A stretch of DNA of 52,169 nt from Bacteroidota bacterium (lineage in GTDB: Bacteria > Bacteroidota > Bacteroidia > Bacteroidales > VadinHA17), in contig JAUZNW010000004.1 of assembly GCA_030706785.1 (NCBI GenBank), positions 1 to 52,169 on the forward strand, in the 5' to 3' direction. Each line of letters opens with the position of its first letter. Position 1 is the first letter of the stretch. Shown here in pieces: positions 1 to 16,518 of this stretch. The translations under genes and the position numbers were made by a program. The notes beneath the pieces were generated by a model, which was not told where the DNA came from, searched no databases, and was given only the letters and a program-made list of their open reading frames with translations.

Positions 1-1437
1 AATAACTTCAGTGCTTTCATTGATTCCGGTCGCTTCTCCGACCATATTGGCATCAAGCCAATCGAGCCTCCTGCTTATCCAGCTTTTAAACTTGACTATT
101 TCCCCCGCGTAGGAATCGGGCTGCTCACCATATTCACCGGTGCCGACATTTATCCCTAGTATTGGCCATTTCTGATAATGCCGATTCTGGGCTTCATCAA
201 GAAGGTTGGCCACCGAATCTATTGCCTGGTCAAGGTATTCCTGACTCAGAAAGGTTTTGCGCAGAGAAAAGTACCGGCTGTATATCCGGTTGGCAAAATC
301 ACTGTCCTGCATAAGCCTTACTTCCCAGGAGGGAGGAACAGGCCAGTCCACGCAGTCGGCCACCCTGTAAGCCCAGCCTGATCCATCTGTCTGGTCGAAA
401 TGGATGCAATCCTCGGTAATATCCTTCCATGCCCAATCCATATCCCAGGGAGGACCGGAATGTATCAGGAAGCTTTTGCTGTCCTTATCCTTATAATAGA
501 ACCTGCTTTTCTTGTATGCATCGACATTCCTCGATACCTCGCCTATCAGGAAATAATCAACAAATGAGTTTACATCAATATAAGCCCGGTAACCGGTGCT
601 CCTGTTTTTAAAGTCAGAGCTGTAAAGGACATTTTCAAACGCATCCACATAATCCTTGAGATATTTCTTTTGAGTTGAGCTAAGCTGGCCGGGCTCAGGA
701 TCATAATAAACAAAAGCGACCTCGGCACCCGGCCTGTTCAGCGGGGAATATTTGCTGATCCAGCTGTTCGTCTCGTCATAGTAATCGTTTGAGAAGATAT
801 AACCACCGGTAAGATCATTACCGGAGTTTTCATCCGGCTTGAGCTTCGCTATATTGATCCGGCCGCTGTCCTGCTTGATTTTTTCTCCGAAAAGGTAAAT
901 ACCCTGATATTCATTGTTCAGCACCACTTCACAATAGCGGGTTCTGGGTGCATAATGCCCCATTTTCCTGTAGATCTCAAAAGCAAGGAAGTTCCTCAGA
1001 AAGGTTTTGTCATTATAATTTGCTGTAAGGATCCAGTCATTCTCCCTTGGCATGTCCAGGATGATTACATTCCGGTTATTCCCGGCAGCATCACGGGTTT
1101 CCAAACCATATGGCTTCTGCGGAAGCACTGCTGAATAATGGCCTCTGACCTCGATTCCGATTTTCCCACTGTAAATATTCCCCGGATCCGCAATATTATT
1201 GACCTGTCCATTACCATTAAAGATAATTTTCATATCGGCAGTGATCTTGGGGTCATCTGGGATATCCTGACCACCAGGGGTTGTGATCACCACGATAGGA
1301 AGATTTGAAGTGCCGGTCCAGTCATCAAGGCAGCCCGAAACTGAAACACCTGATTTCGGATGATTGACTGGCTGACCGGACCCATAAAATGCCGGAACGT
1401 ACGAAAGAAGAATAAACAGGAAGATTTTTTCCCTCAT
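1..1437 (-). CDS. CotH kinase family protein (C-terminus cut by window edge)
   Basis: The reading frame is open from ATG at 1437 to the left edge, so at least 479 residues are present and the C-terminus is missing. It starts with a signal peptide (MREKIFLFILLSYVPAF...) and shows the CotH-kinase (PF08757) landmarks: RGHYSAVLPQKPYGLE near residue 100, a PRENDWILTANYNDKTFLRN block, YQGIYLFGEKI, and PPWDMDWAW, which carries the Asp-x-Asp expected of the atypical kinase fold. The end visible here (SWISRRLDWLDANM) is typical of the close of the CotH domain, so any missing part is probably a C-terminal accessory domain. CotH proteins phosphorylate secreted or surface proteins in spores and occur widely in secreted Bacteroidota proteins; the substrate here is unknown. 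It is divergent from the M1 peptidase across about 200 bp of repeat-rich DNA. Confidence 0.85.
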   Translation of the reverse strand, partial: MREKIFLFILLSYVPAFYGSGQPVNHPKSGVSVSGCLDDWTGTSNLPIVVITTPGGQDIPDDPKITADMKIIFNGNGQVNNIADPGNIYSGKIGIEVRGHYSAVLPQKPYGLETRDAAGNNRNVIILDMPRENDWILTANYNDKTFLRNFLAFEIYRKMGHYAPRTRYCEVVLNNEYQGIYLFGEKIKQDSGRINIAKLKPDENSGNDLTGGYIFSNDYYDETNSWISKYSPLNRPGAEVAFVYYDPEPGQLSSTQKKYLKDYVDAFENVLYSSDFKNRSTGYRAYIDVNSFVDYFLIGEVSRNVDAYKKSRFYYKDKDSKSFLIHSGPPWDMDWAWKDITEDCIHFDQTDGSGWAYRVADCVDWPVPPSWEVRLMQDSDFANRIYSRYFSLRKTFLSQEYLDQAIDSVANLLDEAQNRHYQKWPILGINVGTGEYGEQPDSYAGEIVKFKSWISRRLDWLDANMVGEATGINESTEVI

Positions 1438-1636
1438 GGAGGTAAAAATAGTATTAAAATTTAAGAGTATAACGGAGTGAATAGGTTGAAAGTGTTGAAA
1501 GGATTGAATGAGTTGATGAGTCGATGGATTGGTGAGTTGAATGAGTTAATTGATCCAACTGGAGTAATGCAGGAAAGAGGAAGTAGGAGATTCCCTTTAT
1601 CTTTTTACTTTTGTCTTTTATCTTAATAACCCGGTT
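1438..1636. repeat. Degenerate word repeat (TTGAA/GATTGAATGAG type) in divergent gap
   Basis: Between 1486 and 1560 the sequence cycles through TTGAAAG, TTGAAAGG, ATTGAATGAG, GTTGATGAG and GTTGAATGAG words. The 16-mer GTTGAAAGGATTGAAT (1494-1509) recurs exactly at 34698-34713, and the complementary style of word is at 16476-16518. The segment 1595-1626 is a second low-complexity run (CTTTATCTTTTTACTTTTGTC). It contains TACTTTTG (1606-1613), which matches the Bacteroidota -7 box TAnnTTTG, but I see no TTTG at the right distance upstream, so a promoter here is only possible. Confidence 0.6.
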
Positions 1637-3301
1637 ATGTGCAAACAATTCCGAAATTCCGTTTTCGTGATCGTTATTTTATGTTTTTCACTACCTGCCG
1701 GCGCACAGTACCTGGCACCGGAACACAGGACATTTACCAGGCAGGACTCGCTTAGGGGATCAATTACTCCTGAAAGGGCCTGGTGGGATCTTACATATTA
1801 CCATCTCGATGTTGCGGTAAATCCTTCCGACAGCACTATTTCCGGCAGTAATACCGTGACCTACAGAGTCAGGAACAGTGCCGGCGTCATGCAGATCGAT
1901 CTTCAGCCTCCTTTGAGTATCTCTGAAGCGACACAGAACGTCAAACAGCTTGAATTTACGAGGGAGGGAAATGTATACTGGATCAAGATGGCCGAAACAC
2001 AACAGCCAGGAAAGATTTACTCGGTCATCCTCAGATATGGTGGAAAACCTAAGGTCTCCAAACGGCCTCCGTGGGAAGGAGGTATTACCTGGAAACGGGA
2101 CAGCAATAATCTGCCGTTTATTGCCTCATCCTGTCAGGGTGACGGTGCAAGCCTCTGGTGGCCATGCAAGGATCACATGTACGATGAGCCGGATAGCATG
2201 CTGATAAGCGTTAATGTGCCTTCAAACCTTATGGATGTTTCAAACGGACGCCTGAGGAGTGTTGTAAAGCAGAAGAACAAAACAACAACATACAACTGGT
2301 TTGTTGCAAATCCGATAAACAATTATGGGGTCAATATTAATATTGCTGATTACGCACATTTTTCCGAAATCTTTGATGGAGAAAAAGGAAAGCTGACATG
2401 CGACTATTATGTCCTTAAAGAGGACCTTGAAAAGGCCAGGGTCCAGTTTAAACAGGCAACTATGATGCTTAAGGCTTTCGAGCACTGGTTCGGGCCTTAT
2501 CCCTTCTATGAGGACGGATATAAGCTTGTTGAGGCTCCATACCTGGGAATGGAGCACCAGAGCTCTGTTACTTACGGTAATGGCTTCCGGAATGGATACA
2601 GGGGAAATGATCTTAGCGGAACAGGCTGGGGCAACAAGTTTGATTTTATTATTATTCATGAATCCGCCCATGAGTGGTTTGCTAACAATATTACATATGA
2701 AGACGTTGCCGATATGTGGGTCCATGAGAGCTTTGCAAATTATGCCGAATGCCTTTATGTTGAATATTATTACGGAAAGGAAGCCGGGAGGGATTATGTC
2801 CTGGGTTCACGCAGGAATATCAGGAATGACCGGACTGTCACGGGTATATATAACGTGAACTTCAGCGGTTCCGGTGACATGTACTACAAGGGAGGGAGCA
2901 TGCTTCACACTTTGCGCCAGATAGTGAATGATGATGAAAAATGGAGGAATATCCTCAGGGGGCTGAATAATGATTTTTATCACCAGGTCGTTAAGGGATC
3001 TCAGATTGAGAATTATCTGAGCGAAAAAACCGGACTTAACCTTAAGCCTTTTTTCGACCAGTACTTAAGGGATATCAGAATCCCGGTGTTTGAATATTAT
3101 ATTAGTGACAACAAGCTCTTTTACAGATGGAACAACTGCGTACAGGGATTCAATATACCGCTCAAAATATCGGTATCAGGAGTCGAGAAAACCGTCGTAC
3201 CAACGACCAGGTTCACATCCGTTGATCTTGAAACACCAAATCCAAAAATAGTAGTAGATTCAAATTACTACGTCGCATCTTTGAATATGACCGGAAAGTA
3301 G
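1637..3301 (+). CDS. M1 family zinc aminopeptidase, exported
   Basis: 554 residues with a signal peptide ending near PAGAQ. The zinc site is complete: HESAH (H341, E342, H345) with the third ligand E364 in WVHESFAN, exactly 18 residues after H345, which is the M1 HExxH-(X18)-E pattern. The exopeptidase motif GxMEN appears as GMEH upstream, in YLGMEHQSSVTYGNGF. The N-terminal third (residues about 45-230) fits the M1 beta-sandwich domain. The length fits short bacterial M1 enzymes that lack the large ERAP-like C-terminal domain. Predicted role: removal of N-terminal amino acids from peptides in the periplasm. The start follows a repeat-rich leader without a clear Shine-Dalgarno site. It converges with the M16 peptidase gene. 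Confidence 0.92.
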   Translation: MCKQFRNSVFVIVILCFSLPAGAQYLAPEHRTFTRQDSLRGSITPERAWWDLTYYHLDVAVNPSDSTISGSNTVTYRVRNSAGVMQIDLQPPLSISEATQNVKQLEFTREGNVYWIKMAETQQPGKIYSVILRYGGKPKVSKRPPWEGGITWKRDSNNLPFIASSCQGDGASLWWPCKDHMYDEPDSMLISVNVPSNLMDVSNGRLRSVVKQKNKTTTYNWFVANPINNYGVNINIADYAHFSEIFDGEKGKLTCDYYVLKEDLEKARVQFKQATMMLKAFEHWFGPYPFYEDGYKLVEAPYLGMEHQSSVTYGNGFRNGYRGNDLSGTGWGNKFDFIIIHESAHEWFANNITYEDVADMWVHESFANYAECLYVEYYYGKEAGRDYVLGSRRNIRNDRTVTGIYNVNFSGSGDMYYKGGSMLHTLRQIVNDDEKWRNILRGLNNDFYHQVVKGSQIENYLSEKTGLNLKPFFDQYLRDIRIPVFEYYISDNKLFYRWNNCVQGFNIPLKISVSGVEKTVVPTTRFTSVDLETPNPKIVVDSNYYVASLNMTGK

Positions 3302-3371
3302 AAAAATGTTATGCGGTTATGCGATTATGCAGGTTCTACTTAATAATTAGCATTTTGCACAACCTGCACAA
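3302..3371. repeat. Convergent gap with TTATGCG word repeat and inverted repeat
   Basis: The gap between two convergent peptidase genes contains three successive TTATGCG-like units (3309-3331), followed by an 8-bp inverted repeat, TGCAGGTT (3328-3335) and AACCTGCA (3361-3368), with a 25-nt spacer. There is no T-tract after the stem, so a classical intrinsic terminator is not supported. It belongs to the same style of short degenerate repeats seen in other gaps of the window. Confidence 0.45.
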
Positions 3372-6191
3372 CTATTTATTAACAAGAATTGGTTTCCCGA
3401 ACCCGATTTTTTCAAGCGGTTGCAACTGGGAAGCAGCATCTCCGACAACAACATAATACATCTTATCAGGGTTGATATATTTGTCAGTGATTGCCTTGTG
3501 CTCTTCAACAGTCATGTTCCTGATAACAATTTCTTCCTTGCTAATATAATCCTGGGGAAGGTCATACCTTGTCATTGTGGTCAGCATTCCTACCAGTGCA
3601 TTGTTTGTTTCGAACCTCATCGCATCCGACCTTATCATGCAATTCTTGATAAACTGAAGATCAGCCGGCGATATTCCTTTCCTGTATTTTTCCATCTCGT
3701 CCCTAATTATCCTCAGGGATTCAAAAGTTGCATCAGACCTGACGCTGGTCCAGATCATGAACGGTCCGGGGCTTTTCATCTCCCTGAAAGTGCTGTGAGC
3801 TCCGTATGTGTATCCCTTTTCTTCCCTGAGTATCTGGTTCAGGATGCTTGTAAATGCACCGCCCAGCCTGTAGTTGACGAAATCGGCTTTTTTATAATCC
3901 GGATTTTCCCTGGAAATTGAAGGATATCCCGCATATATAACTGATTGCCTTGAGCCGGGCATATCGACAAAATAAATCCTTGAGATTTCCGGCGCGGGCG
4001 GGACAGGGTATCTATTAAAAGTTATTTCCTTTGGATTCCAGCTGCCCACAAATTGTGTGAGGGATTCAAGAGTCTTTTCCCTGTTTATATTTCCAGCAAT
4101 GAGGATCATGGTTTCCGATGGGGAGAAACATCTGTCAAAATATGCCTTCAGATCATCAATCGTAATTTTTCCAACCGATTCCCTGGTACCCCTTGAATCA
4201 TATCCGAGGATATTTTTGTCGCCATATGCAAGTTTGTAAAACTCCGTGCTGGCAACCCTTGCCGGTTGTGCTTCAGCCTGGATCAGATCGTTTATAGTTG
4301 CGGTCCTGGCAATCCTGAACTCAGATGTATCCCACCTTGGCTCAAACAGGATTTCCCTCATTAGCGAGATTGTCTGTTCGAAATTCCTTGAAAGCATTCC
4401 TGCACTCATTGTAATATCATCGGGCCCGGTGTACATGCTGATGTCTGATCCGAGCAGCTGGACTGCATCTTCAAGTTCCTCTGGTGTTTTGGTCTTTGTC
4501 CCCTGGGGAAGGACGCTTGCAATCATTGAAGCGACTCCCGGCAGGTCGAGCTTATCCTGTGATACTCCGCCTTTAAAGACAATGTTCATGTTCACCAGAG
4601 GCAGCTCTTTGTTTTCAATGCCATAAACCCGGATGCCGTTGGATAATACCGCTGTCCAGATCTCCGGTATCCTGGCTTCTGGTTCCTTCCCGGCGGTCGG
4701 CTCTGCTGTCCTGTCAATGGAAGATGGAGTCCTTTTTATTTCCTCGCTTCCTCCCCGGGCTATCGGGACTTCAGTCTGCTGGCTGATATTCTCCTCCTTA
4801 ACTTCAGCCTTGACTGAATTGTCTGCGGTGAGATTTGTTTCACCCTTTGGAACAAAGCTAGTTTCTATGTAATTCTTTCCCTTTATATATTTATTATAGA
4901 CTGATTTTATATCATCGAGGGTAACGGACTTTATGTTCTCAAGGTCCTTTTCAATATAACCCGGATCATTGAGATAGGTATTATAGAAAGCAAGCTGAAG
5001 TGATTTGTTGAATACACTGTTCAGCCCGTTGTAAAAGCTTCGTTCACTTGTGGCTTTTATCCTTTCGACATCCTTCTGTGTAATACCTTCCTTTTCGAAT
5101 CTTTCAAAGGCTTCACTGACAGCGCTTTCTATATCCTTAAGTGATTTGCCTTCGTTTGCCCTGATCTTAACGGTGAATTCGCCCGCCAGTTCGGAGGGAT
5201 AATAATAAGCGACAGGTTCTGAAGTCAGCTGTTTCTCTTTCACAAGGACCTTGTAAAGAGGAGCCTTCTTCCCTTCAGCCAGCAATCTGGCAAGATAGTC
5301 GAGAGCATAGGAATCCTTAGTGTAGGCTTGAGGAGCTGGCCATACCAGGGTCAGTTCGGGAACATTTGCAAAATTATCTTCGTGGTAGAATTTCCTGGTC
5401 TGATCGATCGAAACAGTCATTGGGGTCCTTGAAGCTACATCGCCATGAGGTTTTATCTCCCCGAAGTATTTGTTGATAAGTTGCTTTACGGAATCAGGAT
5501 TAAAATCGCCTGCAAGGACAAGGGTTGCATTGTTTGGTCCATAGAATTTGTCGTAATAATTCCTTACATCATTCAGGCTGGCATCTTTAAGATCCTCCAT
5601 CTCACCTATTACCTCCCAGTTATACGGATGGTTCGCCGGATAAAGATTTTTATCAATCACGTATTCGGTGAACCCGTAAGGTGAGTTATCCTCACCCTGT
5701 CTCTTCTCATTCTGAACCACGTTTTGCTGGATAGCAAGCAGGCGGGGAGTAACCGAGTTAATGAAGAATCCCATCCGATCCGATTCGAGCCACAGAATTT
5801 TCTCAAGGGCATTCTTCGGGAATACCTCGAAATAGGTTGTTACATCACGGGTTGTAAAGCCATTGTTCATGCCGCCTGCCGCTTCAATGACCTTGTCAAA
5901 TTTTCCTGCAGGAACATTTTCAGAACCTCCGAACAACAGATGTTCAAACAAATGCGCAAATCCCGTTCTGCCCGGGATCTCCCTGCTCGAACCTACATGA
6001 TACATTATGGCATATGAGATCATCGGATCCGAATGATCAGTATGAAGGATCACCTGCAGGCCGTTGGGCATTGTATACTTCTGAAAGTTGATATTCAGCT
6101 TCTCTTCTTCAGCCGCTTTCCTGCAGCCGTTAGCAATGGTAATAATAGCTGCCATCACAATTACTTTAATAATGAAACTGCGTGTGTTCAT
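3372..6191 (-). CDS. M16 family (pitrilysin-like) tandem zinc peptidase lipoprotein
   Basis: Two M16 modules in one chain, about 939 residues from ATG 6191 or 945 from ATG 6209. The N-terminal module carries the inverted zinc motif HLFEH (H86, E89, H90, numbered from 6209), with a later acidic ligand expected in the NVVQNEKRQGEDN block. The C-terminal module (from about residue 520) has the fold signature but no HxxEH, as is normal for the non-catalytic half. I prefer the inner start because it begins a clean lipoprotein signal (MNTRSFIIK... ending ANGC). A linker rich in Glu, Pro and Thr (about residues 455-505) joins the halves. Predicted role: degradation of peptides at the cell envelope. 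The 5' end lies only 21-39 bp from the divergent GH2 gene. Confidence 0.92.
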   Translation of the reverse strand: MNTRSFIIKVIVMAAIITIANGCRKAAEEEKLNINFQKYTMPNGLQVILHTDHSDPMISYAIMYHVGSSREIPGRTGFAHLFEHLLFGGSENVPAGKFDKVIEAAGGMNNGFTTRDVTTYFEVFPKNALEKILWLESDRMGFFINSVTPRLLAIQQNVVQNEKRQGEDNSPYGFTEYVIDKNLYPANHPYNWEVIGEMEDLKDASLNDVRNYYDKFYGPNNATLVLAGDFNPDSVKQLINKYFGEIKPHGDVASRTPMTVSIDQTRKFYHEDNFANVPELTLVWPAPQAYTKDSYALDYLARLLAEGKKAPLYKVLVKEKQLTSEPVAYYYPSELAGEFTVKIRANEGKSLKDIESAVSEAFERFEKEGITQKDVERIKATSERSFYNGLNSVFNKSLQLAFYNTYLNDPGYIEKDLENIKSVTLDDIKSVYNKYIKGKNYIETSFVPKGETNLTADNSVKAEVKEENISQQTEVPIARGGSEEIKRTPSSIDRTAEPTAGKEPEARIPEIWTAVLSNGIRVYGIENKELPLVNMNIVFKGGVSQDKLDLPGVASMIASVLPQGTKTKTPEELEDAVQLLGSDISMYTGPDDITMSAGMLSRNFEQTISLMREILFEPRWDTSEFRIARTATINDLIQAEAQPARVASTEFYKLAYGDKNILGYDSRGTRESVGKITIDDLKAYFDRCFSPSETMILIAGNINREKTLESLTQFVGSWNPKEITFNRYPVPPAPEISRIYFVDMPGSRQSVIYAGYPSISRENPDYKKADFVNYRLGGAFTSILNQILREEKGYTYGAHSTFREMKSPGPFMIWTSVRSDATFESLRIIRDEMEKYRKGISPADLQFIKNCMIRSDAMRFETNNALVGMLTTMTRYDLPQDYISKEEIVIRNMTVEEHKAITDKYINPDKMYYVVVGDAASQLQPLEKIGFGKPILVNK

Positions 6192-6227
6192 CTTTTTGTA
6201 TATTTCCATAGAGAATCAAAATCCTGA

Positions 6228-13328
<7,101 letters not shown>

Positions 13329-13376
13329 ATTAATAGCTTTTAATAAGTCAAATGTAGAAAGATACCTGTGAAAATC

Positions 13377-13410
13377 TTGAGCTTATTTAAGGAAAAATAG
13401 TTATATTTTG
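13377..13410 (+). promoter_or_regulatory. Probable Bacteroidota-type promoter for the epimerase gene
   Basis: TTGA at 13377-13380 and TATATTTTG at 13402-13410 resemble the -33 and -7 elements (TTTG / TAnnTTTG). The spacing is slightly long (about 21-24 bp, depending on which TA is used) and the leader would be about 40 nt. This is a consensus match by eye, not evidence of activity. Confidence 0.4.
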
Positions 13411-13454
13411 CATTCAATTACTGACCCTGTCAATCCTTTAACAAATTTTAAATC

Positions 13455-14738
13455 ATGAATAAATTTATATCAATCCTCTTCTCAGTTCTGATCGGTTCAA
13501 CCGTAGTATACTGCAGGGGAGGAGGCAAATCTGTCAATGTTACTGATCCGGGGGCGGAACAGCTTAAAAAGGAGGTTAAGGAGAACCTGACCGGGAATAT
13601 TCTGCACTACTGGACTACAAGGATGATTGACAACCGGAACGGCGGATTCTACGGCAGGATCGACTTTAAAGAACAGTTATACCCTGAAGCCGAAAAAGGC
13701 GGGATCCTCAATGCGAGGATTTTATGGACCTATTCATCTGCGTACCGTGTGCTGCACGACACTTCATATCTGCGAATAGCCACGCGTGCCAGGGATTATA
13801 TCCTTAAGTACTTCATCGACAGGCAGTATGGAGGAGCATACAGGAGTCTGAATTATAAGGGAGAACCTGCTGATGATAAAAAACAGATTTATACAGAGGC
13901 ATTTTTTATCTATGCCTTATCAGAATATTCAAGGGCAACCGGCGATAAAACAACACTTGCTGAAGCGAGGAAGATTTTTGACCTTGTTGAGAAATATGCA
14001 CTCGACAGGGAATCAAATGGTTATTTTGAGGTCTTCAACCGGGACTGGCAGCGTGTCCATGACAGACTAATAGGTGAGAATTCGGACATTGTGGAAAAAA
14101 CAATGAACACTCATCTGCATGTTATGGAAGCATATGCAAATCTGTTCAGAGTATCAGGGGATAAATTTGTGGGTGAGCGTCTCAGGAACCTGGTTAATAT
14201 ATTTCTTGACAAGATTATCGATAGCAAACGATTTCACCTGATCTGTTTTCTTGACAGGAGTTGGAACCCTGTTGGATCGATAGACTCTTACGGACATGAT
14301 ATTGAGTCGTCATGGCTTCTGTATGAAGCAGCAGGTTTGATTGGGGATCCCAAACTGACTGCAAAAGTAAAAGAAGTAAGTATCAGAATTGCAGATGCAT
14401 CTGCTGAGGGACTCCAGCCTGACGGCAGCCTGCTTACAGAGAAAGACAATGATACTGGCCGCACAAGGGAAACCCGGTCATGGTGGGAACAGGCTGAAAC
14501 AGTAGTGGGAAACCTGAATGCGTATGAACTGACCGGCGCAGAAAAATATTTTGACAGATCCGTCAACTGCTGGAATTATATTAAGAAGTATTTTGTTGAT
14601 TATAAAAATGGCGGCTGGTTCAGCAATGTTTCGGAAAAAGGCATGCCCGGACAAAGCGATAAAGCCGGATTCTGGATATGCCCTTATCATAACGGGAGGA
14701 TGTGTATGGAAGTTATAGAGCGTTTATCAAAGCCATAA
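13455..14738 (+). CDS. Cellobiose 2-epimerase / AGE-superfamily epimerase with signal peptide
   Basis: 427 residues in an (alpha/alpha)6-barrel of the N-acylglucosamine 2-epimerase superfamily. Family blocks seen: NARILWTYSSAYR, MNTHLHVMEAYANL, SYGHDIESSWLL, WWEQAETVVG and CPYHNGRMCMEV. H281 (in GHDIE) and H412 (in PYHNG) are 131 residues apart, the same distance as the catalytic His259/His390 pair of Rhodothermus marinus cellobiose 2-epimerase as I recall it. The enzyme interconverts the reducing-end glucose and mannose of beta-1,4-disaccharides, as in mannan breakdown. The N-terminus (MNKFISILFSVLIGSTVVYC) looks like an export signal, although the Cys context is a poor lipobox; most characterised homologues are cytoplasmic. 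The subtilase gene follows after 18 bp on the same strand. Confidence 0.85.
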   Translation: MNKFISILFSVLIGSTVVYCRGGGKSVNVTDPGAEQLKKEVKENLTGNILHYWTTRMIDNRNGGFYGRIDFKEQLYPEAEKGGILNARILWTYSSAYRVLHDTSYLRIATRARDYILKYFIDRQYGGAYRSLNYKGEPADDKKQIYTEAFFIYALSEYSRATGDKTTLAEARKIFDLVEKYALDRESNGYFEVFNRDWQRVHDRLIGENSDIVEKTMNTHLHVMEAYANLFRVSGDKFVGERLRNLVNIFLDKIIDSKRFHLICFLDRSWNPVGSIDSYGHDIESSWLLYEAAGLIGDPKLTAKVKEVSIRIADASAEGLQPDGSLLTEKDNDTGRTRETRSWWEQAETVVGNLNAYELTGAEKYFDRSVNCWNYIKKYFVDYKNGGWFSNVSEKGMPGQSDKAGFWICPYHNGRMCMEVIERLSKP

Positions 14739-14756
14739 TTGTAATTTTAATAAGCC

Positions 14757-16400
14757 ATGTACACCTATACATTCGGAGGAAAGAACGGAAAGAAATATTT
14801 CCTTCAGGAAAGCACCGACATGGTGGCAGTAAGGACTAAAAATGCAAGGGATCTTAAGAATGCCGTTATTTCGGAAAAAGGAAAGCAGGCACTGAAAGAC
14901 CTTGATTTGGTAGCCGTGTTTCCTGAAGCAGATGTCACTGTCTACAGGATCAGGAAACCCGCTAAAGATAATGTGGAAGTAAGGGACAGGGCAAGATCCG
15001 CATTCAAGAAGGAACCCGAGCTGAGGTTTGCTGGTAAGGTCCTGGTGGAAGCTGATGGCAAAACACTTGTCCTGTACACAGAGAACATCTTTATTAAGTT
15101 CCATGATGAAATCAGCTCCGGGATCTGTGAAAGGATCCTGGCTGAGAATAACCTGAGGATAAAGCAGAAGCCCGATTATTCAAAGAATACATATTTTGTA
15201 AGCGCCCCTGAAAATACCGGCGTGAGGATTTTTGACATTGCGGAGTCGCTTCTGAGCATGAAAGAGGTTGAGCTTTGCCATCCCGAGCTTATAAGGAAAA
15301 GGGGTTTCAGGAAGATACATCCGAAGCAGTGGCATTTGAAACCAACAATTATAAATGGAAATCGGATCAATGCCAGTGTAAGAGATGACCTTGCCCAAAA
15401 GCTCTCAACCGGGAAAAATGTGACCATTGCACTTATTGATGACGGGTTTGATATTGATCACCCTGAATTTAACCGCCCGGGTAAAGTGGTCAGTTCAAGG
15501 GATGTTTCGACCAACTCCAATGATCCGCGCCCGAAAGATTCATCGAATAACCATGGGACTGCATGTGCCGGAGTAGCAGCAGCTTCAGGCATAAAGGCGT
15601 CAGGTGTTGCACCGGGTGCATTCCTGATGCCTGTGAGGCTGAGCTCCAACCTGGGCTCAATCGCTGAGGCAAATGCATTTAAATGGGCTGCTGATCATGG
15701 TGCTGATATAATCTCATGCAGCTGGGGCCCTGAGGACGGCAACTGGACTGATCCGGACGACCCTGTCCATACAACACAGGTGGATATGCCTGACAGTACA
15801 AGACTTGCAATGGACTATGCGGTTTCAAAAGGACGGAACGGCAAGGGATGCATAATAGTTTTTGCTGCAGGTAATGGAAATGAGGACTGCGAATTTGACG
15901 GTTATGCAAGCTATGAGAAGGTAATGGCAGTAGCCGCATGTAACGATACCGGAAAAAGAAGTGTTTACAGCGACTATGGAAACCATGTTTGGTGTTCATT
16001 TCCCAGCAATGATATCGGATACCCGCCTTTTAATCACCCGGAACCTCTCACGAAAGGGATTTATACAACCGACAGGACGGGTAAAGCAGGATATAACAGA
16101 AACGGTGATTATACTGAAGATTTCGGAGGAACATCAAGTGCCTGCCCGGGTGTTGCAGGAACTGCAGCCCTCATACTTTCGGTCAATCCGGAACTAACAT
16201 GGATCCAGGTGCGGGAAATAATTAAAGATACCACCGATAAGATCGATCCGGAAAACGGACGGTACGACAAGAAAGGCCACAGTATTTATTACGGCTACGG
16301 GAGGGTGAATGCGGAGAAAGCAGTCCGGAAAGCAATGGAAGGTCTGGCCATTACCAGGACTCGTAAATCAAAGAAAGTCTCACTAAATATTGAGCATTGA
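14757..16400 (+). CDS. S8 family (subtilisin-like) serine protease without a signal peptide
   Basis: 547 residues. The triad is complete: D228 in ALIDDGFDID, H266 in NNHGTACAG, S460 in GGTSSACPG, with the oxyanion Asn N373 in AAGNG. The first about 190 residues are not catalytic and look like two prodomain-like halves, each with short beta strands then a helix (about 1-70 and 90-185). No signal peptide or lipobox is visible, no T9SS C-terminal domain is present, and the C-terminus ends shortly after the catalytic domain. It is therefore predicted to act in the cytoplasm or at the inner face of the membrane. The small membrane protein gene lies 118 bp downstream across a word-repeat element. 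Substrate unknown. Confidence 0.9.
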   Translation: MYTYTFGGKNGKKYFLQESTDMVAVRTKNARDLKNAVISEKGKQALKDLDLVAVFPEADVTVYRIRKPAKDNVEVRDRARSAFKKEPELRFAGKVLVEADGKTLVLYTENIFIKFHDEISSGICERILAENNLRIKQKPDYSKNTYFVSAPENTGVRIFDIAESLLSMKEVELCHPELIRKRGFRKIHPKQWHLKPTIINGNRINASVRDDLAQKLSTGKNVTIALIDDGFDIDHPEFNRPGKVVSSRDVSTNSNDPRPKDSSNNHGTACAGVAAASGIKASGVAPGAFLMPVRLSSNLGSIAEANAFKWAADHGADIISCSWGPEDGNWTDPDDPVHTTQVDMPDSTRLAMDYAVSKGRNGKGCIIVFAAGNGNEDCEFDGYASYEKVMAVAACNDTGKRSVYSDYGNHVWCSFPSNDIGYPPFNHPEPLTKGIYTTDRTGKAGYNRNGDYTEDFGGTSSACPGVAGTAALILSVNPELTWIQVREIIKDTTDKIDPENGRYDKKGHSIYYGYGRVNAEKAVRKAMEGLAITRTRKSKKVSLNIEH

Positions 16401-16414
16401 TAATTTTAGATAAT

Positions 16415-16518
16415 TGTTGCTGGTTATTTGTTGCTGGTTGCTCATTGAGTCATAATCTAATCCGCAACCAGCAACACTTCAACCATTTAACCATTTAACC
16501 CTTCAACCATTCAACACC
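16415..16518. repeat. TTGCTGGTT / AACCAGCAA inverted word repeat running to a start codon
   Basis: Two direct TTGCTGGTT words (16417-16439) are followed by an inverted copy: TGTTGCTGGTTGC (16429-16441) pairs perfectly with GCAACCAGCAACA (16464-16476) across 22 nt. The right side continues as TTCAACCATTTAACC-type words up to 16518, immediately before the ATG of the membrane protein gene, leaving no room for a Shine-Dalgarno site. There is no T-tract, so it is not a typical terminator. Related words occur at 16983-17005, 20579-20640 and 31484-31530. Confidence 0.65.

Noticed and set aside
2240-2725. 161-codon antisense frame in the M1 peptidase gene
   Set aside because: The plus-strand frame has the complete M1 zinc site; the antisense frame has no motifs or start signals.
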